The notes under the pieces are model-generated. The model made no database searches and had not been told where the DNA came from. It saw only the letters and a list, made by a program, of their open reading frames with translations. Made by a program: the position numbers and the translations under genes. Shown in pieces: positions 45,206-56,511 of a stretch of DNA of 64,000 nt; the stretch's first letter is position 1; every line of letters begins with the position of its first letter. This DNA comes from Primula veris (Eukaryota > Streptophyta > Magnoliopsida > Ericales > Primulaceae): positions 25,672,481-25,736,480 of the forward strand of contig OY821746.1 of NCBI GenBank assembly GCA_963682055.1. Reading direction: 5' to 3'.

Positions 45206-45662
45206 GTATGTTTAACTCTTTCTTACTTATGTTTTCGCTTGTCGGGTTTCTTTTTTCATATGAGATTTTTAGGGCTTTTTTTGGTGTTGTGGTTATGAAA
45301 TGTTGGCTTGTTTGTTAAAAGGTGAATTGAGATTGATTGCTTGTTCTGTTGTCTATCTGCTTTATGTATCGGGTTCTTGGGTTTTTAAAAAGATGGGATT
45401 TTTAGGGCGTTTTGGGTGTTTGAGATTATGAACAGTTGGTTTGCTTATTAGGAAATGGGTTGAGATTGATTGCTTGTTTTTATCGTCTATCTGCTTTTAT
45501 GTATTGGGTTCTTGGGTTTTTAAAACGATAGGATTTTTAGGGCTTTTTGGGTTTTTGAGATTATGGGTTTATTTGGAAGGAATTCAAGGAAATGAATTGA
45601 GATTAAGAGCTTGTTTTATGTATTGGGTTCTTTCTTCTCTCCCGTCTACAACTATGGTTTCA

Positions 45663-45760
45663 ACACACAAACTCCCCCCCCCCCCCCCCCCCCCCCCTCC
45701 CCCTTTCTCTCTCTCTCTCTATATATATAAAACACACACACACATATATAGATATAGATA
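45663..45760 (+). repeat. poly-C tract and CT/AT/CA microsatellites before exon 1 copy 3
   Basis: About 30 nt of almost pure C, then (CT)n, (AT)n and (AC)n directly before the ATG at 45767. The corresponding region of copy 2 has only short CT/AT tracts, so this leader has expanded. Confidence 0.85.
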
Positions 45761-45766
45761 CACAAG

Positions 45767-48700
45767 ATGGAGGGTGCGATGAGTCTGACATCGGGTGCGA
45801 TTGAGAAGCTTCAGAACGGAGCAACGGGGGAGAGCTTCAAGCCGGTGTTGCAGGTGACGGATTTGAGGCTGATAAGTAGCACTCAGAACAGCCAAGAGAG
45901 GTACAGAGTTGTGATATCCGACGGGATGCAAGGACAACAGGGCATGCTCGGCACGCAGACGAATGATTTAGTCAAGTCGAAGACATTGCAGATTGGGTCC
46001 ATTGTACAGCTCATTCAGTATACCTTTAATTACATCCAGGGCCGATCGTATGTCCCCAATTTCTTTCTTTGTTATGTTTCCGCTTCTCGGGTTTCTTTAT
46101 ATGGTATTTTTAGGGCTTTTCGGGTGTCTGTGGTTATGAACAGTTGGCTTGTTTGTTAGGGAATGAATTGAGTTGGCTCATGCTTATGAACAGTTGACTT
46201 TTCTATGTTTCTGCTTCTCTTTTTTATATATTTTGAATTTTAGGGACTTTTCGGTGTCTGTGATAATGATTAGTTGGCTTGTTTGTTTTGTTGAGACTAA
46301 TAGCAATTTTAGGAAATGCAATTTGATAGGAAATGAATATTGACTAATAGCTTGTTTTGTTGTGTATATGCTTTTATTTATCGAGTTCTTGGGTTTTTTA
46401 AAAGATGGGATTTTTGGTGTTTGTGATTATGGGTGTTTATATCAATTGGATTGTTTTTCAGGAAATGAATTGAGATTATGAGGTTTGTTGGTTGCATTTG
46501 TAGAGATCAGGCCTTTTTGCTTAACAGCTAGATTGCATGATTGTATCCATGTTTTGTCAGGATTCTTTGGTGTTTGTGATTATGGGGTTTTGTTTGTGTG
46601 TGTTAATTGCTTTGTTTGTTAGAAAATCACAACTAGGAAATTAGGTCTTGTTTAGTTGCAGTTTTCAAGATCAATTTTTTTTTTTCTAGCTTAAAACCTA
46701 GATTGCGTTTGGTTAACCATGTGTTTTGACTTCAGGTCTTGTTTGGTGTCTGTATGTATCTTTGCATTGTTCTTTTGGTATTGAATTGAAATTAAGAGCT
46801 TGTTCGGTTGCATCTTTATAGATCAAGCCTTTTTGCTTAACAGCTACTGCATTTGGTTAGCCGTCTTTAAATCTGGGTTTTGTTGTCTTTTTTCCTGAAA
46901 AAGCTAATATTTTAAGCTGTTTGGATTGAATTTAGTGGGAGTTTAGTTGTTTCTATCGGTTCTGAGGTTTTGATTTTAGGGCTTGTTTAGTGTTTGGTGA
47001 TTATGGGGTTGTGTATCTTCTTTCATTTGCATTGTTTGTTTGGAAATGATTTAAAAAAGAGCCTCTTTGGTTGCAGTTTTCAAGATCATGTTTTTTTCTT
47101 TTTGCTTAGGCGTGTGTCAGTATCCGTTTGTATCGGTTCTTTCATTCTTTGGTATGATTTTAGGGCTTATTTGGTGGTAATTGGGGTTGTGTGTATGTAT
47201 ATCAATTGCTTTCTTTTTTAATAAAATAATCAAAATATTTTTCTGTCCTCTTGCTGAAAGGCTAGGAGCTTTAAATTTAAGGTGAGTTTAGTTGTTTAAA
47301 TTGGTTCTTGAGTTTGATTTTAGCTCTTGTTTGAATTTTTTTACTATGGGTTTGTGTGTATTATTTGTTAGGAATTAAATTGAAATTAAGAGCGTGTGGT
47401 TGCATCTTTAAAGATCAAATTTTTTTATTGTGGGTTTGTGTTTATTATTTGTTAGGAAATGAATTGAGATTAAGAGCTTGTGTGTTTGCATCTTTAAAGA
47501 TCAAGTTCTTTCTTCTAAAAAGCTAGACTTTAATTTGCTTGGCTTTCTTTGAATATGAGGTTTTCAGCTCTTTTTCCTGTTAAAAAGCTAGAAACTTTTA
47601 GATAGATCATATATGGATCAAAGCTTGATGGTTGTTTGGGGTGGGGGGAGCTTATGGATTTTATATTTAAATTCTGGGGAATTTTCTGAAGGTATTTACT
47701 CATTATTGACTTTTTGATTCTATTTGTATTATATTTCGTGCTTGTTTGTTGTTTTTGACTGTCGATGTGTCTAAATATACTCACCGGACCTCAGAAAATG
47801 GTCTGGAGTTGAGAGCTTCTTTGGTTGCATGGTGGTTAGTAGGGAAAAAAAGCTGGGGTTTTCCAGCTTAAAGCTTCCAGCCTTTTCAGCAAAAAGACCA
47901 GAATTTTTTAGCTTTTATGCTGATCAACTTCTAAATATGTTTCTAAATATATAATTGTTTCTAAATACCCCCCTCCAAAACATATAATTGTTTCTAAATA
48001 TGCTTTGGAGGGGGGTATTTGGTGAATATCAATTTCTCTAGTCCCGTTCTTATAAAATCCATACATGGTCATGGATTTGGATTTAGTAGTCTAAATGTTA
48101 ATTGTGTCCTTTGCATTTCTGGTTTGTTAAAGCTTATTCTATTACACTTCATGAAAACAGACTTGTTCTCAAACTTAAGAAAATAAGAACTTCTTTCCTT
48201 TATAGTTGTAGCCAAACAGTTCATGAACTTGTTGTGTTGTTGTTTAAATTGCAGTTTTTTTGGCATTGCATTTGGTTGGCCAATTTTATAACCTTATAAC
48301 ATTTTTGCACCGTGCCTAAAATCTAGAAGCTTTAACCGGGTGAACCTCTTCTTTCCCAGCCTTAAAGAAAGCTGTCTCATGTGCATATCTTTTTTGCCTT
48401 TTTTTGTAGCCACTTCATTGTTCATTGCTGGAGCCAATAGAGTAATCAGAATTACATGTAATAGGAATTTAGCAGAGGATATTTATTTATTTGTTGTAAA
48501 TTCTAACGATATATGATTAAGCTCAAATTCTGTTTGGCTTTTGAGAGTTTCAGAGTGGAAATGAAACTAGATTTGGAACCAGGTCTATTAGTATGCACCT
48601 TAAAGATGAACATTGTGAAATGGCAGTGTATAGTTTTCATATCGTTTTTTCGAGTTCTGTTCTGTCACCGTCGCCATGATAATTTAGAGTGTACTTGTTT

Positions 48701-51631
48701 TTGTATAGTTGCAAGGACCATAGAAGGAACTACCCATGTGTCCCATTCTTTCTGGTGTTTTGGTAACGGGCCTACACCACTCATAATCATAATCATAATC
48801 GGTTGTGGTTTATGTTGTTTCTAGTTCTATTCAAGATGAATCTGCGTGTAACAAGGGTGGAAGTTTGTAGATTTTTTTATAAGCATGATGTCTGTTGCAA
48901 TCTCATTAAGGAAAGTAGTCTAAATCTGCTTGTAAAAAGGTTCTCTGCATAGTTTTTTAGGCAGTAATGTATCGTTTTTTAGTTATGGCATTGCTGATAA
49001 CTTACAAATGGGTTGGTCGGGTGGATATGTTTTTTCATTCTATGAAATAATCTAAATTTGTCAAAATAATTAAAATGACTGAACTATGGTTTTATAGTCT
49101 TAAACAGTAGAATATGAGATGTAATTGTATATTTTTCTTACCATAGTTGGCAGTTACTACACTGGAGTTTGAAAAGACTAAATATGTCAGTTCTGTTCTG
49201 TTTACAGTTAGTATGGACCTTACTTTAATTGCAAATAAGTTGATGTCCATGTGACTATTGTATTGCATTGCGATTAAGTTTTCTATCTTGTTGTAGTAAT
49301 AACTTAATTGATGAGAATTTTGTATTTGACAGGATAATTATCATCATCGAATTAAATGTGATACTTGACAAGTGTGATCCTATTAGTGAAATAAAGCAAT
49401 CAATGGCTGCACCTGCACTGCTCCCCTCTACCACTCCCTCGGCTCCAGTGCCCAGTAATTTAAGACCCAATGTTGGTAATTCTTACGGTGGGGGTTCCTT
49501 GGGTGGAAATTCTGAACCAGGACGATTTAATGCATCGAATTCTAATCCAATGTATCCAACATCAGAAACTGGTGGGGGTAATATGGGTAATATAAGGACT
49601 CCCATGAACAACTATGGGCGTCAACCACAACCTCCTTATCAACAGCCACCACCTATGTATATGAACAGAGGACCAATATCTAAAAACGAAGCTCCTCCTA
49701 GGATTATCCCTATAGCTGCTTTGAACCCTTATCAAGGAAGATGGACAATTAAGGCCAGGGTTACAGCCAAGTCCGAACTTAGACGTTATAATAATGCTCG
49801 TGGGGATGGGAAAGTATTTTCTTTCGATCTTCTTGATTCTGATGGGGGTGAAATTAGGTCGACGTGTTTTAATGCTGTAGCGGATCAATTTTATAATCAG
49901 ATAGAGGTTGGTAAAATATATCTGATTTCGAAAGGTAGCTTGAAACCTGCTCAGAAAGCTTTTAATCATCTTCGCAACGAGCATGAGATTATGCTTGAAA
50001 GTATGTCTACGGTGCAGCCTTGTCTCGAGGATGATAAATCGATTCCACCTCAGCAGTTCCATTTTCGTCCTATAGCTGATGTGGAGAGTATGTCGAACAA
50101 TGATGTTGTCGACTTGATTGGAGTGGTTTCTTATGTAAGTCCTTCCTCTTCGATAATGAGAAAAAACGGAGAGGAGACTCAAAAAAGGACAATGCATTTG
50201 AAGGATATGTCAGGACGTAGCGTCGAGTTAACCTTGTGGGGAAATTTTTGTAATTCAGAAGGGTTAGAAGTGCAAAATATGTGTGATTCAGGGGTATTCC
50301 CGGTATTGGTTGTGAAAGCTGGTAGAGTTAGCGATTTTAATGGAAGATCGGTGGGTACTATAAGTTCGAGTCAGTTGATTATAGACCCTGATTTTCCAGA
50401 GGCTTATAAGCTAAAACAGTGGTTTGAAAACGAGGGTAAAAATATACCAGCTATCTCTTTATCTCGGGAGATGAGTGTGGGAAAAAGTGATGTGAATAAA
50501 ACTATATCCCAGATTAAAGATGAGAAATTAGGGACGTCTGAGAAACCAGATTGGATTGCGGTCAAGGCTTCGATTTCTTTTATAAAAGCTGATAATTTTT
50601 GTTATACAGCATGTCCTGTTATGATTGGTGACCGTCAATGCAATAAAAAGGTTACGAATAACGGAGATGGGAATTGGCGGTGTGATAGATGTGACCAAAC
50701 TGTTGATAAATGTGATTACAGGTATATTCTCCAGTTTCAGATACAAGACCATACTGGTTTAACATGGGTTACAGCTTTTCAAGAATCTGGGGAGGATATC
50801 ATGGGTGTATCTGCAAAAGATCTCTATTTTTTGAAATATGAAGAGCAGAATGACGAAAAGTTTGCGGAAATCACACACCAAGTTCTATTCAAAAAATACT
50901 CATTTAAGTTGAAAGTTAAGGAAGAGACATTCAGTGACGAACAACGAGTGAAATCCACTGTGGTCAAAGCCGAAAAGGTAAATTACTCATCCGAGTGTAA
51001 GCTTTTATTGCAACTAATGAACAAGCCGCAGGATGGAAGTGGTTCTATAGTTCCAGTACCAGATTACTTGAGTAATACTGGAAACCAACACAGTGGTTCT
51101 ATGGTTACTCCAAGTGGGTCCGCTAGGATGATTATGAATGCGAGTTGCAATCTCTGTGGTGGAACAGGTCACAGCCCTGCAAACTGTCCAACACTGTCAT
51201 CATTTGGATCTGGAATTACAAGTAATAGTGGTGGTGGGGGATCAACTGAGTGCTACAAGTGTCATCAATATGGGCATTGGGCGAGGGATTGTCCTGGTTC
51301 TAATAATGTTTCCTCTTATGATGGTGGTAACATAGGGGGAGGTGGTGGTGGTGGTAACATAGGAGGAGGTGGTAGTGGAGGAGCAAGTGAGTGCTACAAG
51401 TGTCACCAAAGTGGGCATTGGGCTAGAGATTGTCCTGGTTCTAATGCGGTTTCTTCTTATGGTGGCGGTAATATAGGAGGCGGCGGAGGAGGTGGAGGTG
51501 GTGGTGGGGGATCGACTGAGTGCTACAAGTGTCACCAATTTGGTCATTGGGCGAGAGATTGTCCCGGTGCGGGTAATGCTACATCTGCGTATGGTAGCGG
51601 TGGTTCAAGGCAAAGGGTCGGAGGGTTTTGA
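45767..51631 (+). CDS. RPA1: Replication protein A 70-kDa subunit with CCHC knuckles (RPA1C/E type)
   Basis: Exons 45767-46047 and 49333-51631, joined in frame, give 859 residues (RPA1C is about 850). Residues 1-105 are the N-terminal protein-interaction fold. Single-strand DNA-binding domain A is about 218-327 and B about 334-447. Domain C is about 500-657 with zinc ligands C521, C530, C544 and C547. Four C-x2-C-x4-H-x4-C knuckles lie at 699-712, 734-747, 781-794 and 824-837, in Gly-rich spacers. RPA coats single-stranded DNA in replication, recombination and repair. Zinc knuckles on RPA70 are a plant feature of the C/E group. Copy 3 of exon 1 is nearest the main exon and is taken as default. 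The three very similar knuckles suggest internal duplication. Confidence 0.92.
46048..49332 (+). other. RPA70 intron with degenerate repeats
   Basis: A 3.3-kb intron, T/G-rich. Phrases such as TTAGGAAATGAATTGAGATT, GAGCTTGTTTGGTTGCAT and AGGGCTTTTCGGTGTTTGTG recur many times up to about 47560, and also in the spacers after exon copies 1 and 2. The rest is T-rich and unremarkable, ending in a TTTGACAG acceptor. Confidence 0.75.
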
Positions 51632-51717
51632 GTTTTGTAATGAAACAAAATCGTATGCATAGATACATGCCTGTTTTGTTGAATGGGTTCAACTGTTTGT
51701 TTACGAGCACAACGATA

Positions 51718-51723
51718 AATAAA
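51718..51723 (+). terminator. candidate polyadenylation signal of RPA70
   Basis: AATAAA 87 bp after the TGA stop, followed by T-rich DNA. Confidence 0.6.
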
Positions 51724-52187
51724 ATCTTTTGAGCATGGAGAAGAGTGGTGGTTATGTCTGGCCAGTGTCGTTTTTTCGTATCTTTCAAGTCCGCTGTTAG
51801 CAGGATCGGTTGTGGATTAGTTTATGTTACTAGTCCTTTTTTTTCATTTTCCTGGATAAATACTTTGCCCGGATCTCTTTTTTTTTTTTGTAAATTACTT
51901 TTTTTCTTCCGCTTCTCCTTTTAAGACTGTGGGTGCCGGACATGTTTGTGTTGGCTGTGTTTTACGGATTACTTATGTAATAGATTTCTATTATTTTTTT
52001 TTGTGTGAGAATGGTTGTTCGAGGAACTTGCTCTCTTATTCCTATTATTTGAAATTGAAATGGGGAAAGTGTTGGCGCAGTTAGACTGACCGAGCAAGCG
52101 GTGTCTTGTTTGGTAATGAACAAAAAGCTTAACTTTAAGTTTCACAAGTAGACTTTTGTTGGAAGTTACGATTCCATGAAAAAGGTA
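51724..52187. other. 3' flank of RPA70
   Basis: T-rich intergenic DNA with no coding signal. Confidence 0.5.
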
Positions 52188-52727
52188 CAGTAGAAACTCC
52201 ATAAATTAATACTCGATTATTTAATAAACTCTCTAAGATAATATTTTTGGTCGGTCCCGACTTGGGGATAAAGTGTTAAATTAATAATTCGTTAAAATTA
52301 TAAGATAATATATTTTTGATAATTTCTATAGGTCCCATATAAAATATAAATTAATAATTTCTTATATACTACATATTACATGAATGATTTATGAATGTTT
52401 TTTGAAAAATAACTCAATTGATCTTGTATTTATATAGAAAATATTTTTTAATGCCCATAAAATGATACATTGAACATAAGAAGCATAATAAGGTGGGAGA
52501 TTGAAGGGTTCTTTCAAATTGGGCCTTCATTTGATATACGTACATGCATTATACAATAATTAAGTGGAAGTTTGAAATGTGTTTGTAAATTGAATATTTC
52601 ATTATAAATTAATAAAATATTAATTAATATATAAATTAATAATTATTAATTTATCGATTAATAAATAACTCTTTTAATTAATAAATTTTGGTGGTTCCAT
52701 AAGTATTAATTTATAGGATTTCTATTG
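52188..52727. mobile_element. Emigrant/Lemi-like MITE (Tc1/mariner-pogo type), 540 bp
   Basis: Left end CAGTAGAAACTCCATAAATT and right end (reverse complement) CAATAGAAATCCTATAAATT, flanked by TA on both sides. These ends match the CAGTAAAACCTCTATAAATT type known from plant pogo-related MITEs. The interior is AT-rich and non-coding. Confidence 0.75.
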
Positions 52728-53524
52728 TATCTTTTTTTTTTTTTACTGTATACGAAAAGTATACTTCACTTTTAACTGAAATTATTCATTCATGTTAAAA
52801 GTATACTTTTTTTACTTATAATTAGCTCGACATTTGAAAGGACTCCGGTTTATCACATTATCTAGAACAATTAGGAGTATATTTTTTTCATTTTAAAAAT
52901 TTTCTTCGTATAATGAGATGATTATACTTGCAAGAAGGAAAAGTAGAGATAAAGAAATAAAATAAAAACAAAATAAAATGACTTAACAATATTAAGTGTT
53001 GAAACCCGGTTATTATATTCTTACGACTTGGTATATTTAGCTTCATATGACAACTGAAGAGCAAGTCCATAATGGTCAAATCTAGGAATAGGGTAGAGTC
53101 GGGACTCGATCCGATTGAATTAGGAAGTAAAAAAAAAATCCGATTTTGTCCTGACAATAGTCGAGTTTCGACTATTCCCGATCCCGTAGGATCGGGACGG
53201 GCTTATCCCGACACGAAATTTGAATAAATTATGATTTACACATTTTTCGGAAAACAAAGTATCTGATACGAATTTTTAATTGGTTTTGACTCATTCGCTA
53301 AACTTAAAGCTAACGACTTCGTCGTAACTGTCAAGCGAAAATCTAATTTTTTTTTAACATGATGGAAACCAAAACTTTTTACCAACATCTCTAAGCTCTC
53401 TTTAATAAACTAGCTTGTAACATAATTGAGAAAAAAATAAAATAATACCATTATTTGGTATTAACTCAATTACTAAAATATTAGCTAGAGTTGTTTTAAA
53501 CTAAAAGTTGGATATACGCTTGAG
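52728..53524. other. intergenic DNA with a GC-richer repeat fragment
   Basis: Mostly AT-rich. Positions 53085-53215 are unusually GC-rich with CCCGATCCCG-type words and internal inverted repeats, and they resemble 62795-62945. Confidence 0.45.
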
Positions 53525-53905
53525 TCTAAATCTTTCATCCCCTATTCTCTACCTTCTTTTGTGCTCACTTGCTTATTTTCACTCAAAATTTAAATTTTCA
53601 CAACTTATACCGCAACTTTATAAACTTTTATATTATATTGTATTCAAATTTTAAAACATTTGAACATAATATTGTTTTAGACAATTTTTTTAATATACAA
53701 TGTTTAATTTACACTAATTTATACATTTATTCCAAAATAAATTTTGTATGGATTTAAAAAAAAAAAAATAATTATTGGAATATATTGATACATGCATTAT
53801 AGTAATTGTACAATTTTTTTTAAGTTTTTTAGAATTTTTTGTGGATAAAATAAGTAAGAAGCACGAAAAAAAATAGAGAAGTATGATAGAACATTTGGAC
53901 TATGC
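53525..53905 (+). mobile_element. MITE family M, copy with terminal inverted repeats
   Basis: About 380 bp. The left end (TCTAAATCTTTCATCCCC … TTGCTTATTTT) and the reverse complement of the right end (GTCCAAATGTTCTATCATAC … CTTACTTATTTT) are related over about 55 bp. The core is very close to the copy at 63505. Confidence 0.75.
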
Positions 53906-54164
53906 ATAAACATATATACTTCTATTAAAATCATTCCATGCTAATCTAGGTTACGTGCTAAATTGTGTTCAACTGTTCACTGTTAAGCTAACATATGTTA
54001 GTTGGCCCCCCCAAATCTCTCTTTCTCCGTTATTCTCTCTACATGTCTTTATTAAGTATAACTAATGTACGATAAAATAATATTTCTAGACTTATATTCC
54101 GTTATCATTAATTACTTCAGATAATGATAAAAATTATATAAATATTGGGAAGACATAATTTATA

Positions 54165-54489
54165 CTCTCCGTTCCAATATAAATGTTCTGCTTTGAAAAC
54201 TGTGTTGTTTAAGGATTTGAACCAATTTTACTAAAAAATCAACAAAAATTTTTGATATAAGATTATAATATGAGATAATAGCATGAGATTATAATATCAA
54301 AAAATTTAAACAAAAACTATTTCTTACTTATAATATGAGATTATAGTTGTAAATTTGATATGATTTAACTACCAATAAGAGATATTTCAAAAAATAAAAA
54401 AGAGAAAATTTACTAAAAACTGAAACTCGATATTTATTTTAGGACGTATCAAAATAGAATACATATCACTTATTTCGGAACGGAAGAAG
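54165..54489. mobile_element. Stowaway-like MITE (Tc1/mariner), about 325 bp
   Basis: Left end CTCTCCGTTCCAATATAAAT; right end (reverse complement) CTTCTTCCGTTCCGAAATAA; TA on each side (54163-54164, 54490-54491). The ends are the usual CTCCCTCCGTTCC type, somewhat diverged. Confidence 0.65.
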
Positions 54490-54491
54490 TA

Positions 54492-55594
54492 GTACAAAAA
54501 GTTACTCCGTATTAAACAACACTCTTCTTCCAAAATAATAATTTCATGTTGTTTAGAAAAAGAAAAAAAGAACTTCAATTCAAGTTAGAAATAAACTATT
54601 CTTGTTTCTATTCATATAATTGGTTTGGTAAAAAAAAAAAGATAAAAGAAAATGATATATATTGGTATTTTATTACAAAATAGTAAAATGCAGTGTTTTC
54701 TATCAAACAACAGTTTTCTTTTAAATATATTTTTCTGTAGTTCATCAAACAACATTTACGTAATTAAAAATAAACTTTTCTACCTCCATGTAAAAGTAAA
54801 CTTTCATACTTATAAAATGCGACCAAACGAGAGCAACGTATATTGTGGTGGTTTGAGATGAGAAAGATAAAGTAGTGTTTTTTGGGAATAAAATGTTTGG
54901 GTAACACTTATTATGTATTTGCCTTAAATTTTAAGCATTTGTAACTTTTAAAGTTTTTTGCTATTTTTTTGTTTTTTGAACTTTTTAGCTTGACCTCAAA
55001 TTTTCTAATTTTTTTTAGTGATTTTTGAATTATTTTTTTTACCATTTTTCGGGTTCCCGATTTTTTTTTTAAAATTTATTAGGCTTTCATGTTTTATATT
55101 TTTCCGATTTTTTTTTCCTGATTTATCGTATTTTCATATATTTTTTCGTTTTTTGCTATTAATTCTTTTGATTTTTTTTTTGTTTAATTAGTGAGAATTG
55201 TACTCAGACTTAAATAGCTTTAGGAGAATATCATATTGATAATAATATAGTAAATATATTTTCAATAGTGTAATAGTTCTTCTTACACTTCTTATTTTCA
55301 TTATTTCCTAAATTTTTTGGATTCGTTATTTATGAATTATTCATTCTAATTGCAATTCATTTTACTTCGATTATATATATATATATTATTTATTGAACTA
55401 ATTTCTAATTATCTTAATTTATATGAACTTTAACCATATTTCGACTCGTGATCAATCCATAAATACCGATAGAAACAGCTCGCAAAATCCAACCACTTCA
55501 CCTTCTTGTGAGAGAAGTAAAAACAAAATTTACAATTTTGTTCTGTAGCGTTTTTAACTTCACTCTCTCACAAGGAGTGTAAAGAGAAGTGTTA
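54492..55594. other. intergenic AT-rich DNA
   Basis: Long T-rich stretches between 54900 and 55200. No gene seen. Confidence 0.5.
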
Positions 55595-55871
55595 GGCCTC
55601 GTTTGGTTGCGGGATTACTAATCCCGGTATTAACAATCCGGTAGTATTATGAATGAGATTTGAAAAGAAGGCCGGATAAGTAATACATCCGGAATTGGAC
55701 TATTCCTAATACCACCCCCTATGGTATTGAAAATGCACATTTTTGCCATCATTTCTAGTTCGGACCGGATAACTAGTCCGGAGTCTAATGTTTTGCCAAA
55801 CATAGCATTTGTGGGGTCCACGGGATTAGTAGTCCAATCCCGAGATACTAATGATACAACCAAACGAGGCC
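55595..55871. mobile_element. Tourist-like MITE, 277 bp, perfect 15-bp inverted repeats
   Basis: GGCCTCGTTTGGTTG at the left and CAACCAAACGAGGCC at the right, flanked by TTA (55592-55594 and 55872-55874). Perfect ends suggest a fairly recent insertion. Confidence 0.85.
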
Positions 55872-55874
55872 TTA

Positions 55875-56511
55875 GAGTAGTGAACGTATCATTACTCATA
55901 ATAACAGGAAGCAGTTCTCCAAACACGATCACGACTAATTAAAATAGATTCGTGGAATTTTCCTTAGTATTGTTTCCCCATTTTGATATACGAGTTGTTG
56001 TTAAAAATTAACAACATTAAACATAAACTATTACGAAGTGTTGATTACTGTTACTTTACTATTAGTGAATTTTTGTAACAAGTCCATTGTAACATAGGAG
56101 AGTTGTTGTTATCGTGTTATTTTACTTTATAAATGAGCCCTCTAGAGTTCACTATTCTCCTTTCTTGCTTTGGATGCACAGAAAAAAGAAGAAGGAATAA
56201 GTGATTTGGCAAAGGACTAAAGTAAAAATATGTTATAAATATAGATACAGTTGTTGTAATATTATTCGTAATTTTTGACCTCCTATCTAACAAATCCAAC
56301 AACCAGTCATGAGTTAAACTCCAACGACCAAGTGGTGATGAATACTAGTAGCTACCACTTACTTTCTCACTCATATCTCTAATGGTATTTTCAAGAACAT
56401 TGTTAAACACTTAAACCCAAGGTATACTCACATCAATTCAGTAGTGAATTAATATTTTCAAATTGTATATTCATAAAAACTTTCATTCTTATTCTTTCTC
56501 TCTATATATAG
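55875..56511. promoter_or_regulatory. upstream region of the APD-like gene
   Basis: AT-rich. TCTCTATATATAG immediately before the ATG could be a TATA/CT-rich leader, but it is too close to be a certain promoter element. Confidence 0.35.

Noticed and set aside
44926..45318. Second functional RPA70 first exon
   Set aside because: A one-base deletion shifts the frame before the donor, so it cannot join the body exon in frame.
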